In this document: positions 31,476-42,275 of the stretch, one piece after another | Layout of the letters: each line of letters starts with the position of its first letter | Numbering within the stretch: position 1 is the stretch's first letter | Assembly: GCF_914767665.1 (NCBI RefSeq) | Contig: NC_059501.1 | Span: 25,768,501 to 25,832,500, forward strand | Source: Harmonia axyridis | Lineage: Eukaryota; Arthropoda; Insecta; Coleoptera; Coccinellidae | Length of the DNA stretch: 64,000 bases | Reading direction: 5' to 3' | Translations under genes and position numbers: made by a program | Notes under the pieces: model-generated | Database searches by the model: none | What the model was told of the DNA's origin: nothing | What the model saw: only the letters and a program-made list of their open reading frames with translations

Positions 31476-31762
31476 ATATATTAAATCCTCCCAACCATAA
31501 ACTACCACCTGTTGGGGCTAAACAACCCTTCAATTGACCTAGTCAAAGGTCCCACCTAGGAATGAGAGACCTGTCGTGTGGCAAGCATAAGCCACAGTGA
31601 TCTATCCCATAAAGGGATACTCACCTTCGTCCTTTCACTTGCGCTATAATCTTTTCAACATTTTCATCCCTTGTCCGTATTAAATGATGAGGGTGAAAGA
31701 AAAAAAAGGTTGAATCTTGGTTGGCTTTTTTTTTACAGCAATTTTAGATATTGAGTTTTTGA
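31476..31762 (+). repeat. Dispersed repeat C, copy 1
   Basis: The sequence from ATATTAAATCCTCCCA to TTTTAGATATT recurs at 36304-36580. Shared blocks include ACAACCCTTCAATTGACC, ATCCCATAAAGGGATA and CACCTTCGTCCTTTCACTTG. No coding frame. The second copy is interrupted at its right end by a LINE. Confidence 0.8.
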
Positions 31763-32175
31763 TAGGTAAATATACGCCTACTATTGTGTTCTAATGCTTT
31801 TTTCGAACTGAAGAAAAATTTTGGATGAAATTTAATTAATACTTTCCTCCATTTGATATTGAAGATGGTGATGAAATAAAAAAACGGGGCATGAAAATAA
31901 TGAAGAAAATCGAATAAATACTGAAATGAATAGATCTGACAGCCACAAGAAATCGTATCTTAACGAACTTCAATACAGATTGCAAAGAATCATGACAAAA
32001 AAGACCTTTACAGAGAAATCTGAATTCTTTCTTTCAAAATAAAATCCCTCAGTTAACTTGTAAACTGAAAGTCATGAAAACAGTATGATGTTTTCAATAA
32101 TATAGGTAGCATTCACCAATCTCTTGGCACTTTATTTTTCAAGGAAATAAAAAAGCAATCAAAATAAATTAATGA
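31763..32175. other. No supported gene
   Basis: AT-rich spacer between repeat C and the mariner relic. Confidence 0.4.
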
Positions 32176-32179
32176 AATA

Positions 32180-33075
32180 AATGGAATACCAGCATGGCGG
32201 TGAAAGAGTGACGGCTTTCGAAGATGCAGAATTGGATGCAATAAAAATTGGTAGGATCATTGGGAGTGACGCAACAAACCATTTTAAAATGTCTGAAAGT
32301 AATGGGAATGATTCAGAAACAAGGAAATTGTGTGCCGTACGAGTTGAAGTCGAGAGATGTTGAACGGCATTTGTTTGCTTGTAAACAGTTGCTTGCTAGG
32401 CAAAGACGGAAGGGATTTTCGCATCGGATTGTGACTGAAGACGAAAAATGGGTTCATTACGACAATCCCAAGCTCAGAAAATTATTGGGGTATCCCGGCC
32501 ATGCTTCCACGTCGACGGCCAAACCGAATATTCACGGTTCCAAAGTCATGTTCAGTATTTGGTGGGAACAGCTCGGCGTAGTGTATTATGAGTTCTTAAA
32601 AGCGACTGAAACAATTACAGGCGATCGTTATCGAACGCAAATAATGCGTTTGAGCTGAGCATTTACAGACAAACGAACGAATTACAAAGAGAGATTTTAC
32701 AGCTTGAAAATGCTCGACCCCATGTTTTACGAAAGTGGTCAAGACATATTTGGAAACGTTGAAATGAAAAGTCCTACCCCACCCGCCGTTTCCTCCAGAC
32801 GTTGCTCCCTAACACTATCACTTGTTCCGATCAATGGTACATTGCCTGGATGACCGATATTTCCGGTTTTATGAAGAAGTACAAAATTGGGTCTATTCGT
32901 GGATCGCTTCAATAGATGACCAGTTTTTTCAACGCGAAAAATCGTACGCTGCCCGAAAGATGGGAGAAAGTAGTGGCCAGCGATGGAAAATACTTTGAGT
33001 TATAAATGTATAACCAGTTTTTTTACGATAAAGCCTCGAATTTCGGATAGAAACGGTGGAAGCAAAGTTGTACGC
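32180..33075 (+). pseudogene. Mariner transposase relic, copy of the family at 3987
   Basis: The frame 32248-32658 is continuous and includes SLGVTQQTILKCLKVMGMI, MIQKQGNCVPYELKSRDVER, TEDEKWVHYDN (first catalytic Asp) and HGSKVMFSIWWEQLGVVYYE. Frameshifts follow. The second catalytic Asp position reads LENARPH, that is Glu instead of Asp, and the third is kept as PPDVAP. The right terminal repeat at about 33045-33075 is the reverse complement of the left terminal repeat at 3990. The N-terminal domain and left end are missing. Confidence 0.8.
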
Positions 33076-34079
33076 TTATGTAGTTTTGATCTATGCAGAG
33101 TTTGAAAAATTAATAAAAATATAAATATCATTTTTAAAAAACTCCCATATTCACACTCCTACAGAAACAAACGCTCAAAAAAATCAACGAAATGAATGAA
33201 GTTCACAAAATATTATGTGAAATTTGAGCCCAACACATTCAGCCATCAAATCAACTTAACGAAAGAATCAGATCACAGAATATTCGATATTGCCATATCG
33301 CGAAAAAAGTCAGACGTGATCGGCATAGTCGAAAAATGGAAACTCGTCCGTCAATTTTCACGGGCATTCAAACGTGATTAACGAAAAATAATGGTACATT
33401 TGCATCTTTCGAAAACATCATCAAATTTCGCACGCATGCCGTATCAACGCAGAAAGGGACTCTGTCTACTGACGAAAATTTAATATTTCCCTTGTCCAGA
33501 CATTAATCTACGTCGTTTTCTCCTATGGCGATAAATCACCCGCAAGTCTGCTAATAGAACATCCAGAACCGAATTTACGTATAAAATTGTGTATCCCACT
33601 GAACGCATCAATTTCTCCTACGAAGAATGGATATTATTGTCGTTTTCAATGCCGCTGTTCAGCCCTCTGTTGTGATTTTTCATTCGGAAAAATCGGGTGG
33701 GAAACAATGTGATTTTTCGACAGAAAAGAATAGTGCCGAGTGGGTCAGCTATTATCTGCCGATAATAGGGAGCTACTACTTCACAATGGAAATCAATTTC
33801 AGTCAATTTTCTATTTGAAATTCTTCTCGACATCATCTGAGACCATTGGTAGGATTGGTAAACATTTATGTTAGATAGGGTTTTCATTTAGATTTTAGAT
33901 CGTCAATAACATTAGTTTTTTGTCCAGTAGGAAGTTGAGTAAAGTCGGGCAATTTTATATGCAGTCAACGGAATAAAATTCTAAATACACCAATAATAAA
34001 CACTCAAACACAAAATTTAAATTGGAATAAAAAACAAATAATCGGATATGAATAGGCAATAATAACAAATAATAATTTT
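33076..34079. other. No supported gene
   Basis: A slightly GC-richer stretch at 33390-33800 has two short overlapping frames (33627-33818 plus; 33618-33887 minus) without recognised motifs. Confidence 0.4.
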
Positions 34080-34527
34080 ATCTATCCTATTGAACTATAT
34101 ATTCATTATTGCTTTTGAGCAATTAATAGCATCTATCAACAAACAACTTGAGTTATAATGACTCACTGCTATAACTCACTAAAATAAATCGGAAAAGATG
34201 CCTCTGTGCTTCTATTCGGTTGGCCGAAAGGAAACAATTCATTATTGTTATTGTGAGGAGGAATGTCACTTTGATAATTTTGATGTTTATAGGTAAATTT
34301 TGGGGTTTCTCAATAAAGTTCTTTTTATTTCTGGTATTTTAGTATTAAGTATTATTTTATTGTTATAGTCGTAGATAAATACTATTATCTACCCTTTTGA
34401 ATTATATATTCATAATTTAACTACTTTTGAGCAATTAATAGTACCTATCAACAAACAGCGTGAGTTATAATATGTAATTCACTACTATAACTCTCTATAA
34501 TAAATCGGAAAATATGGCTCTGTACTT
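34080..34527 (+). repeat. Tandem repeat D, about 308-bp period, two copies
   Basis: The motif TTTTGAGCAATTAATAG and the following CTATCAACAAACA occur at about 34113 and 34421. The first copy is complete and runs on to TTATAGTCGTAGATAAA before the second begins near 34388. The second copy is split by the hAT-like element at 34528 and continues at 35069. Part of the unit is found once more at about 35915-35990. Confidence 0.75.
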
Positions 34528-35068
34528 CAGAGCCGTATCTAGGTACTATTGCACCTGTGGCAATATATTAGACATCGCCCCCCATTTTCGAAGATTTTTT
34601 CAACTTTACCTAATAATGAATTTTTTATTGACCCGAGGGAAATACTGGGGGAAATTAACCACCCAAGATTTCCAAAATATAAAATTTCAGAATTCGCAAA
34701 GACGAAGAACGAAAATTTTCCCATAAAATTAACGAATAATCATTTTACTCTCTTATGAAATCGACACAGAAGTAAAAATTCGGACCTTTTACGGTCTATG
34801 AGTTTATTATCGCTTTCAATATTAGTACTTTTATTGCACTACTAGCACATCATGTCGGAGGTTTCTTATTTTCCTTTATATATCCGCTTTGTCGGCGTCG
34901 CTCCTATCTGTTATTCGTGATTCGTCATCGGTATACACTTACCCGTTGTTTTCGTTTTTTGTATCGCCTGGTGCTCCAATATTTTTTTATTTTGATATTT
35001 TTGGGCGCCCCTACGAACCTTGCGTCCGTGGCAAGTGCCACCTTCGCCACGCCCTAGATACAGCACTG
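34528..35068. mobile_element. hAT-like non-autonomous element with 8-bp target duplication
   Basis: The left end is CAGAGCCGTATCTAGG and the right end, on the other strand, is CAGTGCTGTATCTAGGG. Both fit the hAT terminal pattern. The flanks are CTGTACTT (34520-34527) and CTGTATTT (35069-35076), an 8-bp duplication with one mismatch, as expected for hAT. The uninterrupted repeat copy at about 34205-34240 gives the empty site, reading straight through CTCTGTGCTTCTATTCGG. The element is 541 bp with no transposase frame. Confidence 0.85.
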
Positions 35069-35170
35069 CTGTATTTCTATTCGAAAAGGCCGAAAATTAT
35101 TATTTTCAACAACATTATTGTTGTTGAGGGGATGAATGTCACTTATTCACAATATTTTTAACGTTTTCAA
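35069..35170 (+). repeat. Tandem repeat D, continuation after the hAT-like element
   Basis: The sequence TTCTATTCGAAAAGGCCGAAA and GAATGTCACTT match copy 1 at 34215-34280, completing the second repeat copy. Confidence 0.7.
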
Positions 35171-36303
35171 ATTAATTTGCTTCCTAATAATTAAGAATGT
35201 TTTGCTGAAAAAGATTAATTCAGATAGTGGAGATGAAATATTATGTAGGTACACCCCAGAAGGCAAGCAGCTAATGTTACTATACAGAATTTCTTGCCCG
35301 AAAAATTTTAAAAGAATTTCAAGATTGGTGTAGCAGTAAGTACTTTCTCCAATTCTGTGGTTATTCCGTTCATTCTTCCACATCTTGTAGAACAAAATCG
35401 TGCGAGAATATATCAGAAACGCACAGTTTTCATGGTTATATTATATTATTCTATGTTGATACTCCGAACTTTCCGCCACGGATTTATCTGTCAATTCATC
35501 AATTTGCCTTAAAGAAATCAGTTCTGCCAACCAACATTTTTCAATGCAAAAATCACTAAATTATATTTATGGAACTCGCCACTTCGTGGCTCGTTTTTGA
35601 ATTTTGAACTCGTGGAAGAATATCAATGCCTTCTGCACTTGTATTATAAATAACTATTAAGTCATCGTTTACGGAGGTATATTTTAGTCAACTCAGCACT
35701 AAATATAAAGCATCGTCTCTATGGAACTTCAAGTCTATGCTTAGAAGCACACTCAACAGAATTATTTAAAACTACGTGCGTTTCTTAAAAGTCAATCAGA
35801 CAAACTAAAAAGGCAAAAATTTTCACTGATTGTTCAAACTCTACACTTAATTTTATCAATAAACAAAATGAGCAATTACAACTAAAATGTATACTGCATT
35901 GTTTTAGGTGACCATTGAGGTTTGTGAATAAAGTTCTTTCTCTGTAATCGTATCTTAGTATTTATTGTTATAGTCGTAGATAAACTATAGTATTCAAATT
36001 CAATTTACGGTAATGATCATAACTCACTTGATGAATTACAGCACTCGCCTTTGGCTCGTGCTGCAAACTTCATCTGCTTGAGTCATGACCTAGATTACCT
36101 CTCATTGAATAGTAGGTACTTATACTATTTCTCATAAAAAATTGAAATAATTGGAAAATCAATACATGATACCTACTAATATTAACCTGTAAAATGATGC
36201 GAATCGAAAAATTTCTATCACATATCATTCGGCTTGAATTTTCGTGTGGTAATTTCACATATACGAACTAAATTTCAGTTTAGCATTATTTATTATGACA
36301 GAA
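35171..36303. other. No supported gene; partial repeat D at 35915-35990
   Basis: AT-rich. The only structure is a partial copy of repeat D (AATAAAGTTCTTTCTCTG to TTATAGTCGTAGATAAAC). Confidence 0.45.
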
Positions 36304-36578
36304 TTTTTTACATATTAAATCCTCCCAGTAAGAAACTACAACCTGTAGGGGTTAAACAACCCTTCAATTGACCTTGTCGAGGGTCCCATATAGGAATAGG
36401 AAACCCGTCGTCGTGTGCCACAGTTGTAGTATATCCCATAAAGGGATATTCACCTTCGTCCTTTCACTTGAAATATGATCTCTTTAACATTTGCACCCAT
36501 TGTTGACATTCAATGATAAGGGTTGAAGAAAAGCTATGTTTTATCTTGGCTGGATTTTCGACTTGAGCATTTTTAGAT
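36304..36578 (+). repeat. Dispersed repeat C, copy 2
   Basis: Matches 31476-31762 closely to TTTTAGATAT. The sequence then runs into the 3' tail of the LINE on the minus strand. Confidence 0.8.
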
Positions 36579-36762
36579 ATTTATTTATTTATTTATTTTT
36601 ATTTATTTAAGACAAATAGGAATACAAACAGGTAAACCCCAATACAGCATTCACAGTTTGACAATTAATATATCATACAAGATATTGAAATGATGAAAAC
36701 AAAACTCAAGCTATGCTATGAACTATAAACTAAAAATTAAACTTAACATTATCTGAAAATGA

Positions 36763-39633
36763 TCAGCATACTGAAAATACAAAGGGCAACTTTAATTTTA
36801 AAATTCTCTTCAATTCATGGAGTTGAACATTGAAAATATCAACATCACATGAAAAAGAATTAAATGTTGACAGCATTCTACACAGTGGCGAATTTTGGGT
36901 TACATTAACTCTACGGAATGGAACCGCGAATAAATCACGGGATCTTAGTCTTCTCTCCGGTACTCTAAAATCGATAGATTCGAGAATTTCTGGGACATTA
37001 AGTATATTATTTACTAATTTGAAAAGCAGACACATATCATTTAGTCTTCTACGATTCTCCAAGCTTAATATTTTAAAACTTCGTTGAATTTCGGTGTAGT
37101 CATGATCAATAATCTGAATTTTACTTCTGAAAGACAAGAACCTCAAGAATTTATGTTGTACACTTTCTAATCTACTAATATAACATCTATACTGTGGATT
37201 CCATATTGATGTTGCAAAATTAAGCCTACTGAATACAAATGAATAGTAAAGAGTCAACAATGTTTCATTTTTCTTGAACAATTTTCCATGCCTGAGAACA
37301 AACCCGAGCATCTTATTCGATGACTCAATAACTCCGTTAATATGCACGTCAAATGTCAACTTCGAGTCCAGAAACACCCCCAGATCTCTCACAGCATCTT
37401 CCTGCTTTATAATCACCTGATTGATAGTATAATCAAATGCAAATGTGTTGACATTCCTAGTGAAAGATATTTTGAGGCACTTGTCAAAATTCAGAAAGAG
37501 GAAATTTACAGAGCAGTACTCATAAAACCTGTCCAAATCCTCCTGAAGTTTCATACAGTCTTCGAAACTACTTATCCTCAAAAATATTTTGAGATCATCA
37601 GCGTACACCAAGAACTTAGCATAATGAAAGCAGCAGGATATATTGTTTAAATAAATAATAAAGAACAAGGGCCCCAGATGAGATCCCTGAGGAACACCCG
37701 ATCCATTATGAAAAATGCCTGAATACTGTCCATTCACGCATACAAATTGGGATCTATGTAGAATATATGACTGTATCCACCTCAACAAGCTCCCACATAT
37801 ACCCACCTCCGCAAGTCTTCGCAATAAAACAGCATGATTTATTTTGTCAAAAGCCTTTTTAAAATCTGTATAAACACTATCAACCTGAGAATGGCTTTCA
37901 AAGCCTTCATTAAGATTTTCTAGGAAATTCAATAAATTTGTTTCCAGATTTCGACCCTTGACAAACCCATGCTGATTTTCTATTATTATGTGTTTTACAT
38001 GATTAGAAACGAAATCGTATACCAATGACTCGAAGAGTTTAGGAATAGCCGAGAGTATGGATATGGGGCGATAGTTCTTGATGATATTTTTTGCGCCACC
38101 TTTGTGAACAGGGACTATCTTCGAGAGTTTCCATCTATGGGGAAAAATCCCCGAATGTAAAGATGTGTTGAAAATTATAGTGAGCGGTTTCAATATGTTT
38201 ATTCTACATTTGATCAGAAAAAGTGGTGGAATATCATCTGGGCCGGGACCCTTATCAGGATTTAGAGCATTTAAAGCCTTTTCTACTGCTATCTCATTCA
38301 AAGTGATTTCAGACAAGTACATACTGTTATAAAGATTCTGTACTTCATTAATATTATCGTGGTTGCTCGTAGACGACTCGAAAGCACCGCTGAAAAACTG
38401 AGCAAACAGATTGGCTATGTCCTCAGATGAGGAAACCTCAACATTATCATTTTTCATCTGTGAGGGAAATTTGCCATGTTTTTTCTTATGGGATATGAAC
38501 TTGAAAAACTCTGTAGAATCCTGTGAAAGTTTTTGTTCAACCTGGTCTAAATAGTTATGAAAATCTCTCACCATTAAGTATTTAGAAAGTGTTCTGAGAT
38601 TTTTAAAAAGATCATAATCGGATTTATTCTTATAGACTTTAAATTTTTTGTGTACTTTAAGTTTGCTTTTTATAGTTTTGATTAGTTCTTTAGAGTAAAA
38701 TAAAGGAAACTTTTTTCTACATTTAGTCCTAGGTACATACTTCTGTATAAGGTTTTTTAAGATGCTGTAAAAGACCTCCACCTGAGACTCTACATCCGAA
38801 TCTGATAAAAGAGAAATCCAATCGACCTCTGATAAATCGGTATTCATCGCCTCGAAATCAGCCTTTTTAAAATTGAGCCGATATTCAGTAGGTTCCTTCA
38901 AATAGCTATAATTCTTAATATCAAACAAAAATTCGAGAGCTGGGTGGTGGTCATCCTCATTAACAATTGGGACACAAGATCTAGTTAGCTCTTTCACCCT
39001 GAATTTGTTACACAATACCAAATCCAAAATTCTATTGTTTAAATTATTGATCTTATTAAACTGCTTAAGTTCAAGGAAATTAAAAGTGTCTATTATACCT
39101 GTCCACTTACTGTCCACCCCTACCGCACTCATATTTTCAGCCACCGGTTGGCACTCCCACCTTACCGTAGAACAGTTGAAATCGCCACACACCAAAATCA
39201 AGTCATTCTCACCCATTTTTTCCATTATTCTCTCCAACTTCTCGATGAAAGATGCAGATGCAGATTCATTTCCCGGAGGTAGATACACACAACAAACATA
39301 AACAGTTTTATTGTTCACATTCATGACTACCCAAACATCCTCCGTGTCACCCTCAAACTCCGGAACATGTCTAGCGCCAAAATGATCCCGAACAATCACA
39401 AAAACACCACCTCCATCTTTTTTGTTCGAATTTTTCGCACAGCGATCGTTACGAAAGATGGTATAACCACTTTCGATTAGTTCGTGATCAAAAACACCGT
39501 CATTAAGCCAGGATTCCGTTATCAACACTAAGTCAAAAGAACTGGAGAGTAAGTTCAATTTGAAGATGGGTAATTTGGTACGTAATCCACGTACGTTTTG
39601 GTATAATACGTGAATAGCCATTGTCCTTCTCAA
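36763..39633 (-). CDS. LINE ORF2: endonuclease and reverse transcriptase
   Basis: The 956-residue protein starts with an apurinic-type endonuclease (about 6-240) with N13 in YQNVRG, E40 in TESW, D151 and N153 in CGDFN, D204 in LDLV, and D228-H229. Reverse transcriptase follows (about 500-760), with KAFDKINH near 593-600, GVPQGSHLGP at 646-655 and the catalytic YADD at 677-680. A thumb and C-terminal region with R-SRDLFAVP and a leucine-rich end complete it. The protein would nick chromosomal DNA and copy its own RNA from the 3' end. The annotated first Met is four residues upstream of a second Met that fits better with the usual start. No disabling change is seen. ORF1 precedes it by 34 bases, suggesting reinitiation. 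Confidence 0.9.
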   Translation of the reverse strand: MRRTMAIHVLYQNVRGLRTKLPIFKLNLLSSSFDLVLITESWLNDGVFDHELIESGYTIFRNDRCAKNSNKKDGGGVFVIVRDHFGARHVPEFEGDTEDVWVVMNVNNKTVYVCCVYLPPGNESASASFIEKLERIMEKMGENDLILVCGDFNCSTVRWECQPVAENMSAVGVDSKWTGIIDTFNFLELKQFNKINNLNNRILDLVLCNKFRVKELTRSCVPIVNEDDHHPALEFLFDIKNYSYLKEPTEYRLNFKKADFEAMNTDLSEVDWISLLSDSDVESQVEVFYSILKNLIQKYVPRTKCRKKFPLFYSKELIKTIKSKLKVHKKFKVYKNKSDYDLFKNLRTLSKYLMVRDFHNYLDQVEQKLSQDSTEFFKFISHKKKHGKFPSQMKNDNVEVSSSEDIANLFAQFFSGAFESSTSNHDNINEVQNLYNSMYLSEITLNEIAVEKALNALNPDKGPGPDDIPPLFLIKCRINILKPLTIIFNTSLHSGIFPHRWKLSKIVPVHKGGAKNIIKNYRPISILSAIPKLFESLVYDFVSNHVKHIIIENQHGFVKGRNLETNLLNFLENLNEGFESHSQVDSVYTDFKKAFDKINHAVLLRRLAEVGICGSLLRWIQSYILHRSQFVCVNGQYSGIFHNGSGVPQGSHLGPLFFIIYLNNISCCFHYAKFLVYADDLKIFLRISSFEDCMKLQEDLDRFYEYCSVNFLFLNFDKCLKISFTRNVNTFAFDYTINQVIIKQEDAVRDLGVFLDSKLTFDVHINGVIESSNKMLGFVLRHGKLFKKNETLLTLYYSFVFSRLNFATSIWNPQYRCYISRLESVQHKFLRFLSFRSKIQIIDHDYTEIQRSFKILSLENRRRLNDMCLLFKLVNNILNVPEILESIDFRVPERRLRSRDLFAVPFRRVNVTQNSPLCRMLSTFNSFSCDVDIFNVQLHELKRILKLKLPFVFSVC

Positions 39634-39667
39634 TTTATTATATTATCTTCAATTGTGTATTTGGGAA

Positions 39668-40657
39668 TTATTTGAACTTGGCCAAGTCTGACTCATTCTG
39701 TATATGAATGATTTTGGATGTTTCATTCATCCTCATGAGGATGTTTCCGTTTTGAGTCCAGACGTACTTATAATTTTTTTCCCTGGCTGTGATACGGGCA
39801 GACCGAAAAATGCTTTTATTTTTTGTTGTGAGGTGCTCATTTACGTAAAATTTATTGGAGAGGCCGTCCAAGCTAAAACCATTTCTTCCGCTATTCGTAC
39901 TGCGCTTATTCTTAATAGTAGACAGAAATTCGTCTCTTTTTGATTTAGAAATGAACTTGGCTATGATATTTTTCGGTCTATTTTCAACCCTAGTGGGTAC
40001 ACGTACAACAGAGGACAAAGAAGACGACTCAATAATCATCCCTGCGAACTCTCCCACTTTTTTTACGATCTCGATCAAATTTTCATTCTGCTTTTCTGGA
40101 ATATTTACTATCTCTACATTATTTTCACGAGCGTTTTGTTCCAAACTGTCCATTCTGTACTGCAAACTCGATACCTCCTTCTTCAAGCAGTCATTCTCAG
40201 CCTTTAAGTGATTCGCTAGCCTGAAGACTTCACTCAGTTTGGCGAGCTTTTCCTCAAAATCGGAAATTTTATCCGAACAGAAAGAGACAGATTCTTTAAG
40301 TTCCCTGATTTCGCTCCTCATAGCGCCGAGTTCCGATCTCAAGGCACTCATCAATCGCGCAGTGCCGGCATCCGCGATAACAGCATCTACGCCGGAATCC
40401 GTACGCGGCAGCACGGGAGCCGGACACGACATCGGCGAAATATGAGTCACCGTCGGAGACGAGGCACTGGGGTTTCCCCCATCGCGACAACCCGCACAGA
40501 TCCACCTTCCTCCTGGCATATTTCTTATCAACGGTACTTGGTTTTTTGTCACCTCGGAGCATCTGCCATTTGCATGAAGAAATGCATTACATTTATTGCA
40601 TTGTATTCCTGAAGACCTTGATGACAAAGATTTTGTACAAATTACGCAGGAAAGCAT
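39668..40657 (-). CDS. LINE ORF1: PHD-like finger, coiled coil and C-terminal domain
   Basis: The 329-residue protein begins with a PHD-like zinc finger with C4, C7, C20, C23, H28, C33, C54 and C57. A linker rich in Ser, Pro and Thr follows. A coiled coil runs from about 105 to 175, with regular leucines in SELGAMRSEIRELKESV and later LKKEVSSLQYRM. The C-terminal 150 residues contain ENNVEIVNIPEK and FYVNEHLTTKNKSIFRSAR, a pattern I associate with the FP-like domain seen in insect LINE ORF1 proteins. This protein probably coats the LINE RNA and forms multimers. PHD fingers in ORF1 are typical of CR1-group LINEs. The FP-like assignment is from memory. Confidence 0.8.
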   Translation of the reverse strand: MLSCVICTKSLSSRSSGIQCNKCNAFLHANGRCSEVTKNQVPLIRNMPGGRWICAGCRDGGNPSASSPTVTHISPMSCPAPVLPRTDSGVDAVIADAGTARLMSALRSELGAMRSEIRELKESVSFCSDKISDFEEKLAKLSEVFRLANHLKAENDCLKKEVSSLQYRMDSLEQNARENNVEIVNIPEKQNENLIEIVKKVGEFAGMIIESSSLSSVVRVPTRVENRPKNIIAKFISKSKRDEFLSTIKNKRSTNSGRNGFSLDGLSNKFYVNEHLTTKNKSIFRSARITAREKNYKYVWTQNGNILMRMNETSKIIHIQNESDLAKFK

Positions 40658-40720
40658 TCTGAATGAGTCAAACTAACAGCAGAGTTACGAACACCGAAAA
40701 ATCGGCAACAGAATGATACC

Positions 40721-41129
40721 AGTTTCACCGAAAACTTTACACTTAACGTATGATATATTCGTTAAAACTTGAGAGCAAATATTCGACGTTCCAACACGTT
40801 GAACGTGAATAAAAATGATTGATTTTATTTTATTTTATTAATATTAATTGGTGGTTGCTCTCATACTTTTATGCCGTTAAGATTTTGTTTGAGTTGGATG
40901 AGATTCCTTTTTGTGATAAGATTAACATAGTACATTTCCTTCATTGATCATTCAATATGTTCGTGCTAGTACACTTGCTCAAATCCATATTAAGTGTTAA
41001 CCAAAAACAACACTCACAATTCATTGTACAAAAAGTGAGATTTATACAGAAGAACGAAGATAACGAGAAGAAATTTTAGCGAAAATAACACTCATATCAT
41101 ACAGGGCCCCTAAATATTGAATGTATGTG
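40721..41129. other. No supported gene
   Basis: AT-rich spacer that includes the uncertain 5' limit of the LINE. Confidence 0.4.
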
Positions 41130-41731
41130 TAGGATTATAAAAGTCAAGAATACAGATCCAGGAAGTGTTTGTGTGTTACTATCCATCATATTGCTCAAAC
41201 TATTTCTTGCCTATATTCGTCGTACGGATCCTTCGAGTAGTGGAACAATTCATGGATGGGTCCAACCGCGAATAAGGCATAAGGTCTATGTTCTTGGACG
41301 AGGCTAAAGTGTTTGATAAAGTATGGCACCAAGGACTGTTATACAAACTGCTAGCGGGCGGTTTGACAATCTCCATGTTTTAACTTGTGATCTCTTCTCT
41401 ACATTCTCGCCAAAGTGGACGAAATAGTGTCTTCAGAATAGGCACTTTCAAATGGAGTCACGCAAAGATCTTTGCTTTCACCGTTATTCTTCCCTTACAT
41501 TATAATATGTATCGGACAAGACGAAAACGGAGAACATCTCAATGCCACTTCTTATTGTCGATACCGACATACTTGCCAGTTCGTAGTATTCCTAAATGCC
41601 AAAGAAACATCTGCAAGAAGCTAACTCAATCATTGTGCACACGATGGAGAATCAAAGTGAGCTCTGAGAAGATCGAGGCTATTCTCTTCAGCCAAAAGAG
41701 GAAATATCGCCACGGACACATCGTAATGTTC

Positions 41732-41981
41732 TGTAGCGGCTTCTGATGAAGCTCCACATAGCAAAAATTAACACAGCACTCGGTGGCCTAGAGATTGACA
41801 GTGTAGACTCACTCACCGAGATGTGACAAGGTGCCGGGTTCGAGTCCCGGTGGCTCCCGATAATAATAAATTCCCCAAGCGTCTGTGACACGGCACACAC
41901 AAATATACCAAAGTCACACTGATGAGTCCGGTGTGTGTGCCAGGGACGAAACGCATAAGTAGGCATATGTGGGATCCTACA
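41732..41981 (+). repeat. TRIM left LTR
   Basis: 250 bp. It carries an A-box-like TGGCCTAGAGA (41784) and a perfect B box GGTTCGAGTCC (41837) inside a 5-bp T-arm (CCGGG/CCCGG). Confidence 0.8.
41784..41850 (+). promoter_or_regulatory. tRNA-like Pol III promoter segment in TRIM LTR
   Basis: A box TGGCCTAGAGA and B box GGTTCGAGTCC are 53 bases apart start to start, within the range for tRNA genes and SINEs. The T-arm is perfectly paired. A first TTTT downstream is at about 42012, in the internal region. The second LTR has TGGCCTACAGA (42328) and GGTTCAAGTCC (42381), the latter with a CpG-to-CpA change. Function as a promoter is an inference. Confidence 0.55.
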
Positions 41982-41982
41982 T

Positions 41983-42000
41983 TGGTGACCCCGACGTGAT
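41983..42000 (+). other. Putative primer-binding site of the TRIM
   Basis: TGGTGACCCCGACGTGAT begins with TGG, complementary to a tRNA CCA end. I believe the same sequence is used by several insect Gypsy elements, but cannot name the tRNA with confidence. Confidence 0.6.
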
Positions 42001-42275
42001 GGGAATGGCCGTTTTAACGATGTGTCCTGGAAAGCAGAAGGTTGATGCGGAGCTCCCATATATCTGCAATTTCCAACGAAACTCTAGACGCCCATTCCCA
42101 TGACGTGCAATACGTGCTCCTTGGTCTGCCGCGGTATAGCGGACCTGAATAGGCGGCATTCACCTTCCGCACGATGCCGCGAGGTGCAGCTCTGATTAGG
42201 CAGCAATCTCCCGGCTGCACCGATGACCTCGTAACACGCATAAGTTTTATTCCTCCGTCACTGGGTTGGTAGTTA

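Larger units (their letters stand above)
36579..40720 (-). mobile_element. Near-complete CR1/Jockey-group LINE
   Basis: On the minus strand the element has a 5' leader (upstream limit uncertain, about 40720), ORF1 (40657-39668), a 34-base gap, ORF2 (39633-36763), and a 3' untranslated region ending in a TAAA/AATA repeat (plus strand 36579-36610). Both frames are open, with all key residues. It interrupts repeat C at TTTTAGATAT. I could not find a target duplication because the 5' end is not defined. It is the most intact non-LTR element in the window. Confidence 0.85.

Noticed and set aside
37342..37650. 102-codon plus-strand frame
   Set aside because: Shadow of LINE ORF2 on the minus strand.
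39855..40211. 118-codon plus-strand frame
   Set aside because: Shadow of LINE ORF1 on the minus strand.
36560..40850. Target duplication for the CR1-group LINE
   Set aside because: The 5' end is not defined, and no convincing copy of TTTTAGATAT is found upstream.
41784..41850. A functional tRNA gene
   Set aside because: The T-arm is perfect, but there is no acceptor stem pairing and the segment is repeated within LTRs.
41688..42059. 123-codon minus-strand frame across the TRIM left LTR
   Set aside because: It crosses the insertion boundary and mirrors a repeated noncoding LTR; a similar frame at 42247-42444 arises from the other LTR.
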